Shown piece after piece: positions 1 to 7,176 of a stretch of DNA of 12,846 nucleotides (positions are counted from its first letter, which is position 1; every line of letters begins with the position of its first letter). Origin of the DNA: Thelonectria olida (taxonomy: Eukaryota; Ascomycota; Sordariomycetes; Hypocreales; Nectriaceae); contig JAGPYM010000159.1 in the NCBI GenBank assembly GCA_020736575.1, forward strand, positions 1 to 12,846, written 5' to 3'. Made by a program: the position numbers and the translations under genes. The notes under the pieces are model-generated. The model was not told the origin of the DNA and did no database searches. It saw nothing but the letters and a program-made list of their open reading frames with translations.

Positions 1-13
1 GGTGAGAAAGGTT

Positions 14-260
14 GAAGTCTTCTATTATCTCCTCTCGCAAATCACAAGGATCAGCCGCCCCGCCCCCAAAACATAATGAGCGGCCGTATTGTGTAAGCCG
101 AAGCTAAAGTTTCTATCGCTCCCCAAGCACACCAGAATGGCCAACAGTCTATAACTAATAAGCCGCCACAAAGTTTATATGAGTTGAAACCGAGTCTTCT
201 ATCGTTCTCCTCGCACGTGACACCATAACACTGCTATAATAAGTCGCCATAATACTTAGG
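14..260. repeat. degenerate tandem repeat, about 80-91 bp period, three copies
   Basis: Two landmarks recur in the same order three times. A pyrimidine-rich block with the core TTCTAT sits at 20-25, 111-116 and 197-202. A block like TAATAAGCCGCC sits near 75-85, 157-167 and 237-247. Spacing is 91 and 86 bp for the first landmark and about 80 bp for the second. The sequence between landmarks has diverged, so this is an old minisatellite or repeat remnant. A possible fourth copy starts near 337 but is too weak to claim. Confidence 0.4.
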
Positions 261-423
261 GATAATAGCTTCCCAAGATTCCGCACTCCCATATAGCCAG
301 CTTCTTTACCCTAGAGATATTATATGACTAGATAGAAAGTCTTACCTATTCTTTTTAGACACTAAAACAGTATCGATTTGGCGACATTATATAGAGCTTT
401 CTAAATATTATCTAGATCTGAAG

Positions 424-486
424 TTAAAACATTACACAGCGGGCTGAAGCGATGCGGTTTAGGAAGGGCCAAGACTTAAAACATTA
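424..486. repeat. short direct repeat (TTAAAACATTA)
   Basis: The 11-mer TTAAAACATTA occurs at 424-434 and 476-486, 52 bp apart. The next bases are also similar, both leading into a GGGC. A 10-base version recurs at 749-758. The repeat is short and could be chance in TA-rich DNA. Confidence 0.3.
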
Positions 487-599
487 TATCCTGGGCGCAC
501 GCATTCTATTGCTCGTGATCATCGCCAAATCCAGTAGGTAAGCAGACCGCTTACGGCTGTTCAGGTGAAGGCGTCTTGTGACTCTAGTCGCGGCTTGTG

Positions 600-797
600 G
601 TTAGTGGTCGGCCTTGGCTGCATATGAAACTGTTAGTTTGGTGTCACGAGCAAGGGAGACAAGTCACGGGAGGTCGAGGGATTGTTATCTGGCAGACAAT
701 CCCACGACCGCTAGCCAAACCAGAGGCTTGTCAGCAAGGCTGTCTTAGTAAAACATTACCAGAAAAATATTGCCGGTGATGGGACTAAACCACTAAC
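600..797. repeat. possible MITE-like remnant with central hairpin
   Basis: A 14-base arm at 672-685 (GGTCGAGGGATTGT) pairs with 696-709 (ACAATCCCACGACC), with one A-A mismatch and a 10-base loop. This hairpin lies between a 9-bp inverted pair, GTTAGTGGT at 600-608 and its complement at 789-797. I see no target-site duplication and no second copy in the window. A small foldback or MITE remnant is one reading; the hairpin itself is certain, the element is not. Confidence 0.3.
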
Positions 798-961
798 ATA
801 AGTCCTAGGGCTATGCTGAACCAAATCTGAACCCAACTCACATTCAGGGTTGATTGCTATGATTTGGGGAGTTGTTTCGGTGAGAACACAGCCTCCATCT
901 GCCTCACCACACCAACCGGGAGCCACCCAGGCACTCGCGGGTCTTTCCGTCCAATTGCTGT

Positions 962-991
962 TGTCGCATCCTGTCGCATCCTATCACATCC
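962..991. repeat. 10-bp tandem repeat, three copies
   Basis: TGTCGCATCC is present twice head to tail (962-971, 972-981), followed by TATCACATCC (982-991), which differs by two G-to-A changes. It lies about 345 bp upstream of the protease start codon. It could be a set of factor-binding sites or simple replication slippage; no known site is recognised. Confidence 0.6.
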
Positions 992-1140
992 CGTAGAGCT
1001 GATGCCACGTTCGGATTTCTTACATACTTTGCATAGGCAGCAGAACAGTCTAGGAGTCCTATATTTGAAACTTCGGACTGGCAGAATTGCCTGATTGTCA
1101 CATGCCGCCACGATCAGGCGGCGGTAGAATTCTATGAGCG

Positions 1141-1334
1141 GATAGATATATACCTCGAGACTCAATCCTCCGATGATGTGTCCGGGCTGTAGTCTTCTTC
1201 CCCTCACGGTCAACCGAAGTAAGAGATCGTACTATTTGCAATAGCAGGAATCAAGCTCATTCAAACAACTAAACCCCAATTCGTTTGTGTTATCCTTACC
1301 ACTTCTGACAACCTCCCATTACCTTCCATTCATC
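1141..1334 (+). promoter_or_regulatory. putative promoter and 5' leader of the protease gene
   Basis: A TATA-like stretch (GATAGATATATA) lies at 1141-1152. From about 1290 to 1334 the strand is C+T-rich and poor in G, which is typical of the transcription start and leader region of filamentous-fungal genes. The leader runs directly into an ATG in good context (A at -3). The exact transcription start cannot be fixed from sequence. Confidence 0.35.
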
Positions 1335-3404
1335 ATGCCTGTTCCACCTCTTCCACCTCTCATTATGGTTGAGAGCCCCGGCATTTTTGATTCCAATGTT
1401 GCTCAGCCAAGAGCCGGCGAAGGTTCTGCCGCAATTATCCCACCAATCTTCCGCTGGATCAGGGGCGGGAGCTGGCTCCTCAAATACGCGCCCAGAGGCA
1501 CCACAGCCCGTTACGATGGTACCCTAAGGGTTGAGAACCACCAAACTGGGGAGCCCGTCACTGGGCGAACCGCCAGCGGCGATCTTTATCTACGTCGCAC
1601 CAACTTGATCCGGCTCCCGAACGGCTCAACCATCCCCATCCACGTCCCTGCCCCTAGTCCTACCAACGGGATTCCCATCCTGGCTCGAGATAAGTACAGG
1701 TATTACCTTCGGGTCACCAAGGTAGATGAGCATTTCTCCGTCGGGAGCACATTCAACCTCGAGCTTGAATTCTACCGTTTTAGCCAAGCCCCACCCCACT
1801 TCACAAATATACCTTCCGACACCTATACCGTCACCATGACCTGGAAGGCGGCGCCAGCGGGGTACCCGTCTCCGAGGGACTATGCTGAAGGTGACGTCAA
1901 GTCCAAGGCGACAGGCGAGGTGGTCGGCGTTCTCAAGATGGGGTGGTTGTCCCAGTACTACCGCAAGATCACTGTCGAGATCGATACGGTTATCGGTGCG
2001 TCGGTGCCGCTGCAAAACGGCGGCTCCCCGACCACGCAGAACTGGAAGACGGTATTCGACAGGATCGGGTTCCAGCACACCCAGATCACGAGCCAGACCA
2101 ACGTTCCCGACACGCCCCAGGACCCTTGGGACGTGGCCGAGCTCCACGCGACCATGATAGCCAACCGCCAGACGAGCGTCACCAACCTCGACGTCGAGTG
2201 GCGCTACCATCTTCTGGCTATCCGCAACTTCCACAATGCCGGCCTGTTCGGCATCATGTATGACACCAAGGTCGCCGGGCCCGGGGCGGATCCCAACAAC
2301 ACGCCGCGCGAGGGCCTCGCCATCGGAAGCGAGCTGAGGCTGCCGAACATCCCGGAGTGGGGCGTCAACTCGGGCAGGAAGTTTGGCCAGGCCACATCGC
2401 CCTACTTCCGTACGGCTCTTCATGAGCTCGGCCACGCCTTCGGCCTCTACCACACCGAGGCCGACCACTCGTTCCTGGCGCGTACAGTCAAGATCCTCGG
2501 CGACTCGACGGCCGCCGTGCCCTTTGACAACCAAATCACCTGGAACTACAGCAGCGAGGACCTCAAGCGCCTGCGCCACTTCCCCGACGCGTATGTGCGC
2601 CCCGGCAGCGTCGACTTTTCTCTGCAGAACGACGAGAGACCTAAGCTGCCCGATGACTCGGCCGTCGACGTCCCTGGGCTTGAGTTGACGTTGACGCCGC
2701 TCCACGTCGACGTGCCCCTGGGAGCCCCGGTCCGTGTCAGCCTGAGCATAACCAACAACGGGGACTTGGAGATCCTGGTGCCCAAGAACTTCGGGCTGTC
2801 GTCCAGTTTCACCTCGGGCACCGTCACCGACTCGGCCGGCATGGTCCGGGCATTCCGGCCGCTCGTGGTCTACGACTGCATCGAGGAGCTGGCGCCGCTC
2901 GCCAAGGGAAAGAGCGCGAGCACCTCGCTGACTCTGCTCGGCGGGCCCGACGGTCCCTTGTTCCAGTCGTCCGGGCTCAACACCGTGACCGCCAACGTGT
3001 CCTGGAACGTGGCCAGCGGCCACGAAGGCGACCAGCCTGTCATTGTGAGCCTGTCCGGCAGCACCACCGTGCTGGTCACGCCCCCGATCGACGCCGGCCA
3101 TGCCCGTGCTGCCCACGCCATCCTGACCACGCCCTCGACCCACGCCTTGCTGGTCCTCGGCGGCCGCCACCTGGAGGACGCCATCAAGGCATACCAGGTC
3201 GCCCTCGGAAACGAGACGTTGGGCCGCCACTTCGCCGCCGTCGAGGCCAGGCGCTTCGTTACCAAGTTCTTCCAGCACAAGCCCGACACCCAGGCCGCCG
3301 AGAAGGTCCTCGCTGGGGTCAGGGGCGATGTGGTGGCGAGCGGTCCCGAAGCGGACAAGCTCGAGAGGCTGGGCGTCAAGTTTCGCGGCAGCATGGGCGC
3401 TTGA
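1335..3404 (+). CDS. metzincin-type zinc metallopeptidase-like protein, 689 aa
   Basis: The protein carries the zinc signature HELGHAFGLYH at residues 363-373, which is the metzincin form HExxHxxGxxH: three His zinc ligands and a catalytic Glu at 364. The likely role is a zinc-dependent endopeptidase, substrate unknown. Residues about 30-220 are beta-rich and unassigned. The peptidase core runs roughly 241-425 and ends in RLRHFPDAYVRPG (412-424). Residues about 449-582 look like an Ig-type beta-sandwich, and 583-689 are helical. I chose the ATG at 1335 because it has an A at -3 and follows a CT-rich leader; the frame is open to a GTG at 1287, which is not a credible fungal start. There is no signal peptide or membrane segment, so secretion by the classical route is not predicted. 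No intron is needed. The expected Met-turn methionine is absent: the first Met after the zinc motif is more than 110 residues away. I do not recognise a named subfamily. Confidence 0.85.
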   Translation: MPVPPLPPLIMVESPGIFDSNVAQPRAGEGSAAIIPPIFRWIRGGSWLLKYAPRGTTARYDGTLRVENHQTGEPVTGRTASGDLYLRRTNLIRLPNGSTIPIHVPAPSPTNGIPILARDKYRYYLRVTKVDEHFSVGSTFNLELEFYRFSQAPPHFTNIPSDTYTVTMTWKAAPAGYPSPRDYAEGDVKSKATGEVVGVLKMGWLSQYYRKITVEIDTVIGASVPLQNGGSPTTQNWKTVFDRIGFQHTQITSQTNVPDTPQDPWDVAELHATMIANRQTSVTNLDVEWRYHLLAIRNFHNAGLFGIMYDTKVAGPGADPNNTPREGLAIGSELRLPNIPEWGVNSGRKFGQATSPYFRTALHELGHAFGLYHTEADHSFLARTVKILGDSTAAVPFDNQITWNYSSEDLKRLRHFPDAYVRPGSVDFSLQNDERPKLPDDSAVDVPGLELTLTPLHVDVPLGAPVRVSLSITNNGDLEILVPKNFGLSSSFTSGTVTDSAGMVRAFRPLVVYDCIEELAPLAKGKSASTSLTLLGGPDGPLFQSSGLNTVTANVSWNVASGHEGDQPVIVSLSGSTTVLVTPPIDAGHARAAHAILTTPSTHALLVLGGRHLEDAIKAYQVALGNETLGRHFAAVEARRFVTKFFQHKPDTQAAEKVLAGVRGDVVASGPEADKLERLGVKFRGSMGA

Positions 3405-4168
3405 TGGTGGTTTGTGGCTGTCGTTGCCTTGATTGCAACGGTTCTGGGTTCTGGTCGACGGCAGGGCTTCGCTTTCATTGACCTCGATTTGTTCTTTGGG
3501 TACTCTGTACCTTACCACTCGTTTATGTCGTCGCCCGTTTACAAATTGCCAAAATTGATAGGACTTGCTGTCATGGAGCGGACAATTTCTCCACGAGATG
3601 AGCGCTGGTCATGACACGTTTGTAGGCTTCCATATTAAATTTATTGTGCTATGGCATCACCTCCGTTCCATTCTGTTCTCAAATATTGCAAAACCTCCGT
3701 ATACTACTCTAGAACATCTTTCCTTCATTAAGGTAAAGCACCTGGCTTATTCTCTCATCTTCTCATTTGTTCCTTTTCTTCAATGACTTGGACTCGGCCA
3801 GATGAAGGGTGTTGCCGCACCCTTCCTCTAGCCGAGACCACCTGAGGCCGCCTCGTGCAGCCGCGCCAAGGGTCTCTTCCCAGTCTCCCTGTTGGAGATG
3901 GGTTCATACAGCGGCTAATACTGCCACAGCCGTGCTTGGTCATCCCGCTGACGGGTAACAAGCTTGAAACAATGCGCCTTCCTGCCAATGATATGCTGTA
4001 TAGTGGCCTGTTTGGCATTTTACGGAGAATGTTTTGATGGGGACGTTTCAATTTCGCGTCGCGAACGCCTTAGCCCAGTCTCACCTTTTAGCATTAGACA
4101 TTCTAGCTCAGCACGTTCTGTGCCCCAATAGGGGACTTTACGGGCCTCGCGGCCCTCGGACGAAAAAT
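3405..4168. other. gene-free region downstream of the protease gene
   Basis: This stretch holds the presumed 3' untranslated region and terminator of the protease gene; no exact AATAAA signal stands out. A strong hairpin is at 3789-3840 and an 11-base odd palindrome (GAGGC-C-GCCTC) follows at 3844-3854. A second one, TTCGCG-T-CGCGAA, is at 4053-4065. The open stretches here are short and without recognisable motifs. Confidence 0.5.
3789..3840. repeat. strong 23-bp imperfect hairpin
   Basis: The arm 3789-3811 pairs with 3818-3840 over 23 positions with three mismatches and a 6-base loop. Core pairings are CTCGGC with GCCGAG and GAAGGGTG with CACCCTTC. It lies about 385 bp beyond the protease stop codon, too far for a simple terminator. 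It may be a foldback element, a small RNA hairpin, or the end of a lost DNA transposon. No second copy occurs in the window. Confidence 0.6.
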
Positions 4169-4256
4169 ATACATACATACATACATACATACATACATAC
4201 ATACATACATACATACATACATACATACATACATACATACATACATACATACATAC
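4169..4256. repeat. microsatellite (ATAC)22
   Basis: There are 22 uninterrupted ATAC units over 88 bp. A perfect array of this length is normally hypermutable and implies recent expansion. On the minus strand it reads GTAT repeats and sits directly after the coding-like fragment at 4257-4608, whose frame runs through it as repeated Tyr-Val-Cys-Met. Since 88 is not a multiple of three, each unit gained or lost would shift that frame. Confidence 0.97.
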
Positions 4257-4608
4257 TGTGAGGACCTAGACTCTAGGGAAACAGAACTATCCGCAGACTT
4301 TCGCTTGGGCTTGCTGCTCTTGGGAGGGAACCCAAACTTCTTTTGATAGTAACTGTCAGAAGACGGCAAGATGGGTAGTATCACGTAGTTACCGTCTAAT
4401 GGCCGTTCACCCGAGTCACGATACAAGGCTGACGCTGTATTTGGTGGCAGTGAAGACTCCTGGATCGCGAGAACCACATGGACATGGGAGATGGCGCTCG
4501 CGTGTACCCGTAATCTTTGCCATCTTCGTTCTGAAATTGTCGGAGTCGGTTGGCTTTGTACCGCTCGAAGGCGTCGTGCTCGTCTCTTGTCTGGTTGGTG
4601 TCTCGCAT
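4257..4608 (-). pseudogene. decayed coding-like fragment, unknown family
   Basis: From ATG at 4608-4606 one frame gives a charged, protein-like N-terminus (starting MRDTNQTRDEHDAFERYKAN), ending at a stop at 4396. From about 4495 a second frame continues with equally protein-like sequence (LAIQESSLPPN, then a lysine-rich FPPKSSKPKRKS) down to 4257, where it meets the microsatellite. One frame change near 4490-4510 would connect them; a 48-bp GT..AG segment there does not correct the frame. I do not recognise the family. It may be a broken gene or a piece of a retroelement ending in a simple-repeat tail. Confidence 0.3.
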
Positions 4609-4636
4609 TTCGACGTCGGCCAAGGGTGCACACCAC

Positions 4637-4660
4637 TCAACTCAGTCAACTCAATCAACT
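4637..4660. repeat. 9-bp tandem repeat, 2.7 copies
   Basis: TCAACTCAG (4637-4645), TCAACTCAA (4646-4654) and TCAACT (4655-4660) are head to tail. They lie just upstream, on the minus strand, of the coding-like fragment that begins at 4608. Confidence 0.6.
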
Positions 4661-5094
4661 AAATGGCTCAGTGGCGTTGAGGGTGACAGTCACTGCATGG
4701 GATTGTTGATCGAGGCGGATACGAGTGGGTGCAGTCTCATGAGGACGTCGACCAACATTTTGATCGGTTGCAGTTGGAGTTTGACTGCGGTTCTTGCACT
4801 ATGGGATTTGAAATCCGATGGACAGTAGAGCAAAATCCAAATATCTAGCGAGCCTATTAAATGTGAATCTTATAAGGACATGATATAGATCAGACTACTT
4901 GCAGTGTATCTCAACAGTCTCAAGTAGAACGTGCGGGTGATCCCAACCTCGTTAAAGTTGACATCCTTTTCCAGAAAAAATTGGATGAAGAAGGAGCTTA
5001 GTAATGCAATACTGATGATTTGACGACGGATTGTCTGTAAAGAGGGCCCCTTCTAAACCTGCAGCGAGTCACTGAGCTTAGCTTCATGGCCATA

Positions 5095-5471
5095 GGGCGC
5101 TCCGCCATTTAGATGGCTTAGCCTGGACAGCCGAAGCAAACGATCATGCCGTGGGAGGTTAAAGTCCATGGACGGGGGCGATAGGATCGTAATAAATGTG
5201 AAAACCAAGGAAAGTAAGCAAGCCAGAGCGATAATAGAGCAGCTCAAGCAGGTGGACGAGGTTAGACAGTGCATTCGATATGGGGAATGGCATCATCTTC
5301 GAGAATCACACCCATGCCATTAGTAATGTCACTGAAGAAGTCATTGCCCGGGAGACTCCTTCGACACCACCACAGAATTTCAAGCTCCCTGATTATGCTC
5401 CTCAGCGACATGAGGCTGGGGAGCAGGGTGAAGTACAACTACAATCTCGAGGAAGTTCTAATCCTTCCTGA
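5095..5471 (+). pseudogene. possible gene remnant in several frames
   Basis: Three pieces look protein-like but do not share a frame. One contains LDGLAWTAEANDHAVGG and stops near 5153. The second runs about 5187-5320 and contains a probable amphipathic helix (QARAIIEQLKQVDEVRQ). The third begins at ATG 5280 and ends at TGA 5469-5471, giving a 63-residue acidic, polar peptide (MGNGIIFENHTHAISNVTEE at its start). A gene broken by indels, or with unrecognised introns, would fit; a chance series of open frames also would. Family unknown. Confidence 0.2.
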
Positions 5472-5511
5472 AAGCCCTGATCCTTCCAGTCCTAATTAAT
5501 CTGTAACGGGT

Positions 5512-5528
5512 GGGCCCCTGCGGGGCTC
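5512..5528. repeat. GC-rich 7-bp hairpin
   Basis: GGGCCCC at 5512-5518 pairs with GGGGCTC at 5522-5528 (one G-T pair) around the loop TGC, in otherwise A+T-balanced DNA. It could be a transposon-end hairpin or chance. Confidence 0.35.
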
Positions 5529-5888
5529 AAGCGGCAGCTAGCGCTTCGGCAGTTGCTGTGGAGTGCAATCAATGACTTTGCGGGTCAAGTCATCTGTCAC
5601 GACCCATGCAAGGGCTGCCTCAGCCCCATGGCGGTCAGGGCCGGCAGTATGCAGTACCCACAATTTATAACCAATAAACTCAGGATCACCCATAAGGCAG
5701 GATCACCGTCACCGATCGCGGGACGGTATATCGGAACCTTTTATTATGCTATAAAATTAATGCAGGCTGAGCTTAGGAGACTACTAGAAGATCATGGTGA
5801 TATGTCTCTCCATTCTTTCCCTCTCTAGCCCCTTGATTGGTGTAATTTGTTGCCAAAAAGTATTGATGCTGCCAATGCTTGTCAATTG

Positions 5889-6587
5889 TTAAATTGGATG
5901 AGGACAGGGAAATCGATGGGGAACGCCAGACTGAGCACATTCATTGTTTTCTTGCTGCTTGTTTGCCTGCTTGTTGTTAATGCTTGCGCTCCCGATGAAG
6001 GTGTGCGTGGTCATCATCAGGACCGCCCTCTTCCTGGATCTGAGGATGCAGCTTTGAACGGCCGCAACCACGGGGCTCCGGCATCTCTGGGTATGAACTA
6101 GCGGTGAATGTTTGCGACCTGGACATGTTTGGCATTGGGCGGGTGAACATCTCGGGAACAGGTGAGCTGTGTTGTCGATGGAGTTCCCGTCGGGGAGGCG
6201 AGCCAGACAGAGCGGCAGCAGTAGCAGTCTAGAGGGCTTCGTTTTTATGGTTGGGTTGCGTTCAATGAGCCGGGGGACCCAGTTGTGGCCGGCGGGCTCG
6301 TCATCGCCAGCACAGCTTATCATGAGCTGTGCAAAGCCACGGATTTGGCCGTGGCGAAGAGCCCGGCCGGCTGGCTCTTCTTGGAGGATCCATTCGACTA
6401 ATTCAGTCTCTTGATCCTTTGATAGTCTTCGGGTCACTACCTTCGCCTTATGAATATTTACAGAGCCATCAATCCGGCTCTGCAAAGTCGCACGCTTCAG
6501 ACCGTGGTCTTGTGCGGCATTTGCGACTGTGCCATGTTGGGCTTGCAGCATTGCGGATCTGAAGAGATATTCACGATCCTCATCCAT
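5889..6587 (-). pseudogene. truncated pogo/Fot1-type transposase, DNA-binding domains only
   Basis: From ATG at 6587-6585, residues 1-120 match the N-terminal DNA-binding half of fungal Tc1/mariner-pogo (Fot1/Pot2, CENP-B-like) transposases. Residues about 8-44 form a Psq-type helix-turn-helix and 53-115 a Tc5/CENP-B-type one, with the landmarks LSKDQETELVEWILQEE, GHNWVPRLIERNP and KTKPSR (115-120). The catalytic DDE domain that should follow is missing. This frame continues to a TAA at 5889-5891 with Cys-rich, non-transposase sequence. A second frame, open from 6228 to 5980 (83 codons, TAA at 5977-5979), starts exactly where the homology ends and encodes a Ser/Pro/Arg-rich tail that looks more natural, so an indel near 6228-6235 may have split the protein. 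The DNA has normal base composition and no RIP signature, unlike the block 590 bp away. It may be a dead fragment or a domesticated CENP-B-like DNA-binding protein. Confidence 0.7.
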
Positions 6588-7155
6588 TGTAGATAGTATA
6601 ATTAAAAAATTGATCAATTTGGAGGCTCGTCACTATGGTGAAAAGAACCCCGGGGAAAACAAACCATTTGACTGCAAGACTGGTCAGTTTCGAACACAAC
6701 CCCGGCGTTCTGGTTCTAAAACTTCCGGTGACAAGAATAAACCTTTGTCATCACAGCCGACAGTTTCTGCTCAGCCAAACAGCAGACAATTTCGAGTTTT
6801 ACCACTCCGAGCACCAGCCCCGGAAAGCAGTGTCAATCGGTCATCTTTGTCTCTAGAACTCATCGGCGCCTCGCCAGTTCCCTCTTGACTTTTCTAAGAC
6901 CCCGCCGCAGCTTCCTACAACATAAGCCGAACCCATATCGAGGAATTGAATAACAACCTTCCACTACCTTGTGCCTCGGTGCTTAATACTACTTCAGCAT
7001 TCGACTATATTACTACCGGCTGTATTACGCTAGTATTACTTTATTAGGTCCATATGGGCGACTTTCTACTATTGGGGCCTGATTAGGCAAATTATAGCAG
7101 CTATACCTTAGTACTTACTAGCTTTAAAACTTAGTACTAGCAAACTCTAGCGGGC
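6588..7155. other. gene-free flank becoming TA-rich toward the repeat block
   Basis: The 5' flank of the transposase fragment shows no convincing gene; open frames at 6529-6888 lack a credible start or motif. After about 6985 the DNA becomes rich in TA, TTA and CTA words while keeping some CpA and TpG, suggesting partial mutation spreading from the adjacent block. A 9-bp direct repeat (CTTAGTACT) lies at 7107-7115 and 7130-7138. Confidence 0.5.
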
Positions 7156-7176
7156 TTAGGGTTAGGGTTAGGGTTA
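7156..7176 (+). repeat. interstitial telomeric repeat, (TTAGGG)3TTA
   Basis: Three perfect TTAGGG units plus TTA are present; this is the telomere repeat of filamentous fungi and vertebrates. The G-rich strand reads left to right, so it caps the sequence on its left as a right-hand chromosome end would. It is not an end now, because 5.7 kb of RIP-mutated DNA follows. The first recognisable transposase codons begin within a few bases of its right edge. Confidence 0.95.

Larger units (their letters stand above)
1..1334. other. gene-free upstream region
   Basis: No ATG-initiated reading frame here looks like a real protein. The open stretches at 597-779 (+) and 857-1213 (-) start only at GTG or TTG and have no recognisable domain. 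What can be seen is degenerate tandem repeats (14-260), a repeated 11-mer (424-486), a hairpin inside weak inverted repeats (600-797), a 10-bp triplet repeat (962-991) and the leader of the protease gene. I see nothing distinctive in 261-423 or 487-599. Confidence 0.6.
4661..5888. other. gene-poor region with scattered coding-like scraps
   Basis: No intact gene is supported. Short protein-like scraps occur in different plus-strand frames between about 5095 and 5471 (listed separately), and an open stretch at 5553-5828 lacks an ATG start and any motif. A GC-rich hairpin sits at 5512-5528. From 4830 to 5040 I see only moderately A+T-rich sequence without structure. Confidence 0.45.

Noticed and set aside
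597..779. 60-codon plus-strand frame
   Set aside because: It starts at GTG and consists largely of the hairpin sequence; no support as a gene.
857..1213. 118-codon open frame on the minus strand upstream of the protease gene
   Set aside because: It begins with TTG, overlaps the 10-bp tandem repeat and shows no recognisable motif.
1626..3518. 630-codon open frame on the minus strand opposite the protease gene
   Set aside because: It is a by-product of the high GC3 of the plus-strand gene. Its translation is rich in Gly, Arg, Val and Asp with no domain, while the plus strand carries a clear zinc motif.
3895..3925. Possible tRNA B-box (GGTTCATACAG)
   Set aside because: It deviates from the B-box consensus and no acceptor or anticodon arms can be formed around it.
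5053..5274. 73-codon minus-strand frame with a hydrophobic segment
   Set aside because: The hydrophobic run could make a membrane peptide, but it lies opposite the more protein-like plus-strand scraps and has no other support.
6529..6888. Plus-strand open frames upstream of the transposase fragment
   Set aside because: They partly overlap the transposase coding region in antisense and have no family resemblance; composition is polar and low-complexity.
7156..7176. A true chromosome end
   Set aside because: The tract is only three and a half units and is followed by 5.7 kb of further sequence.
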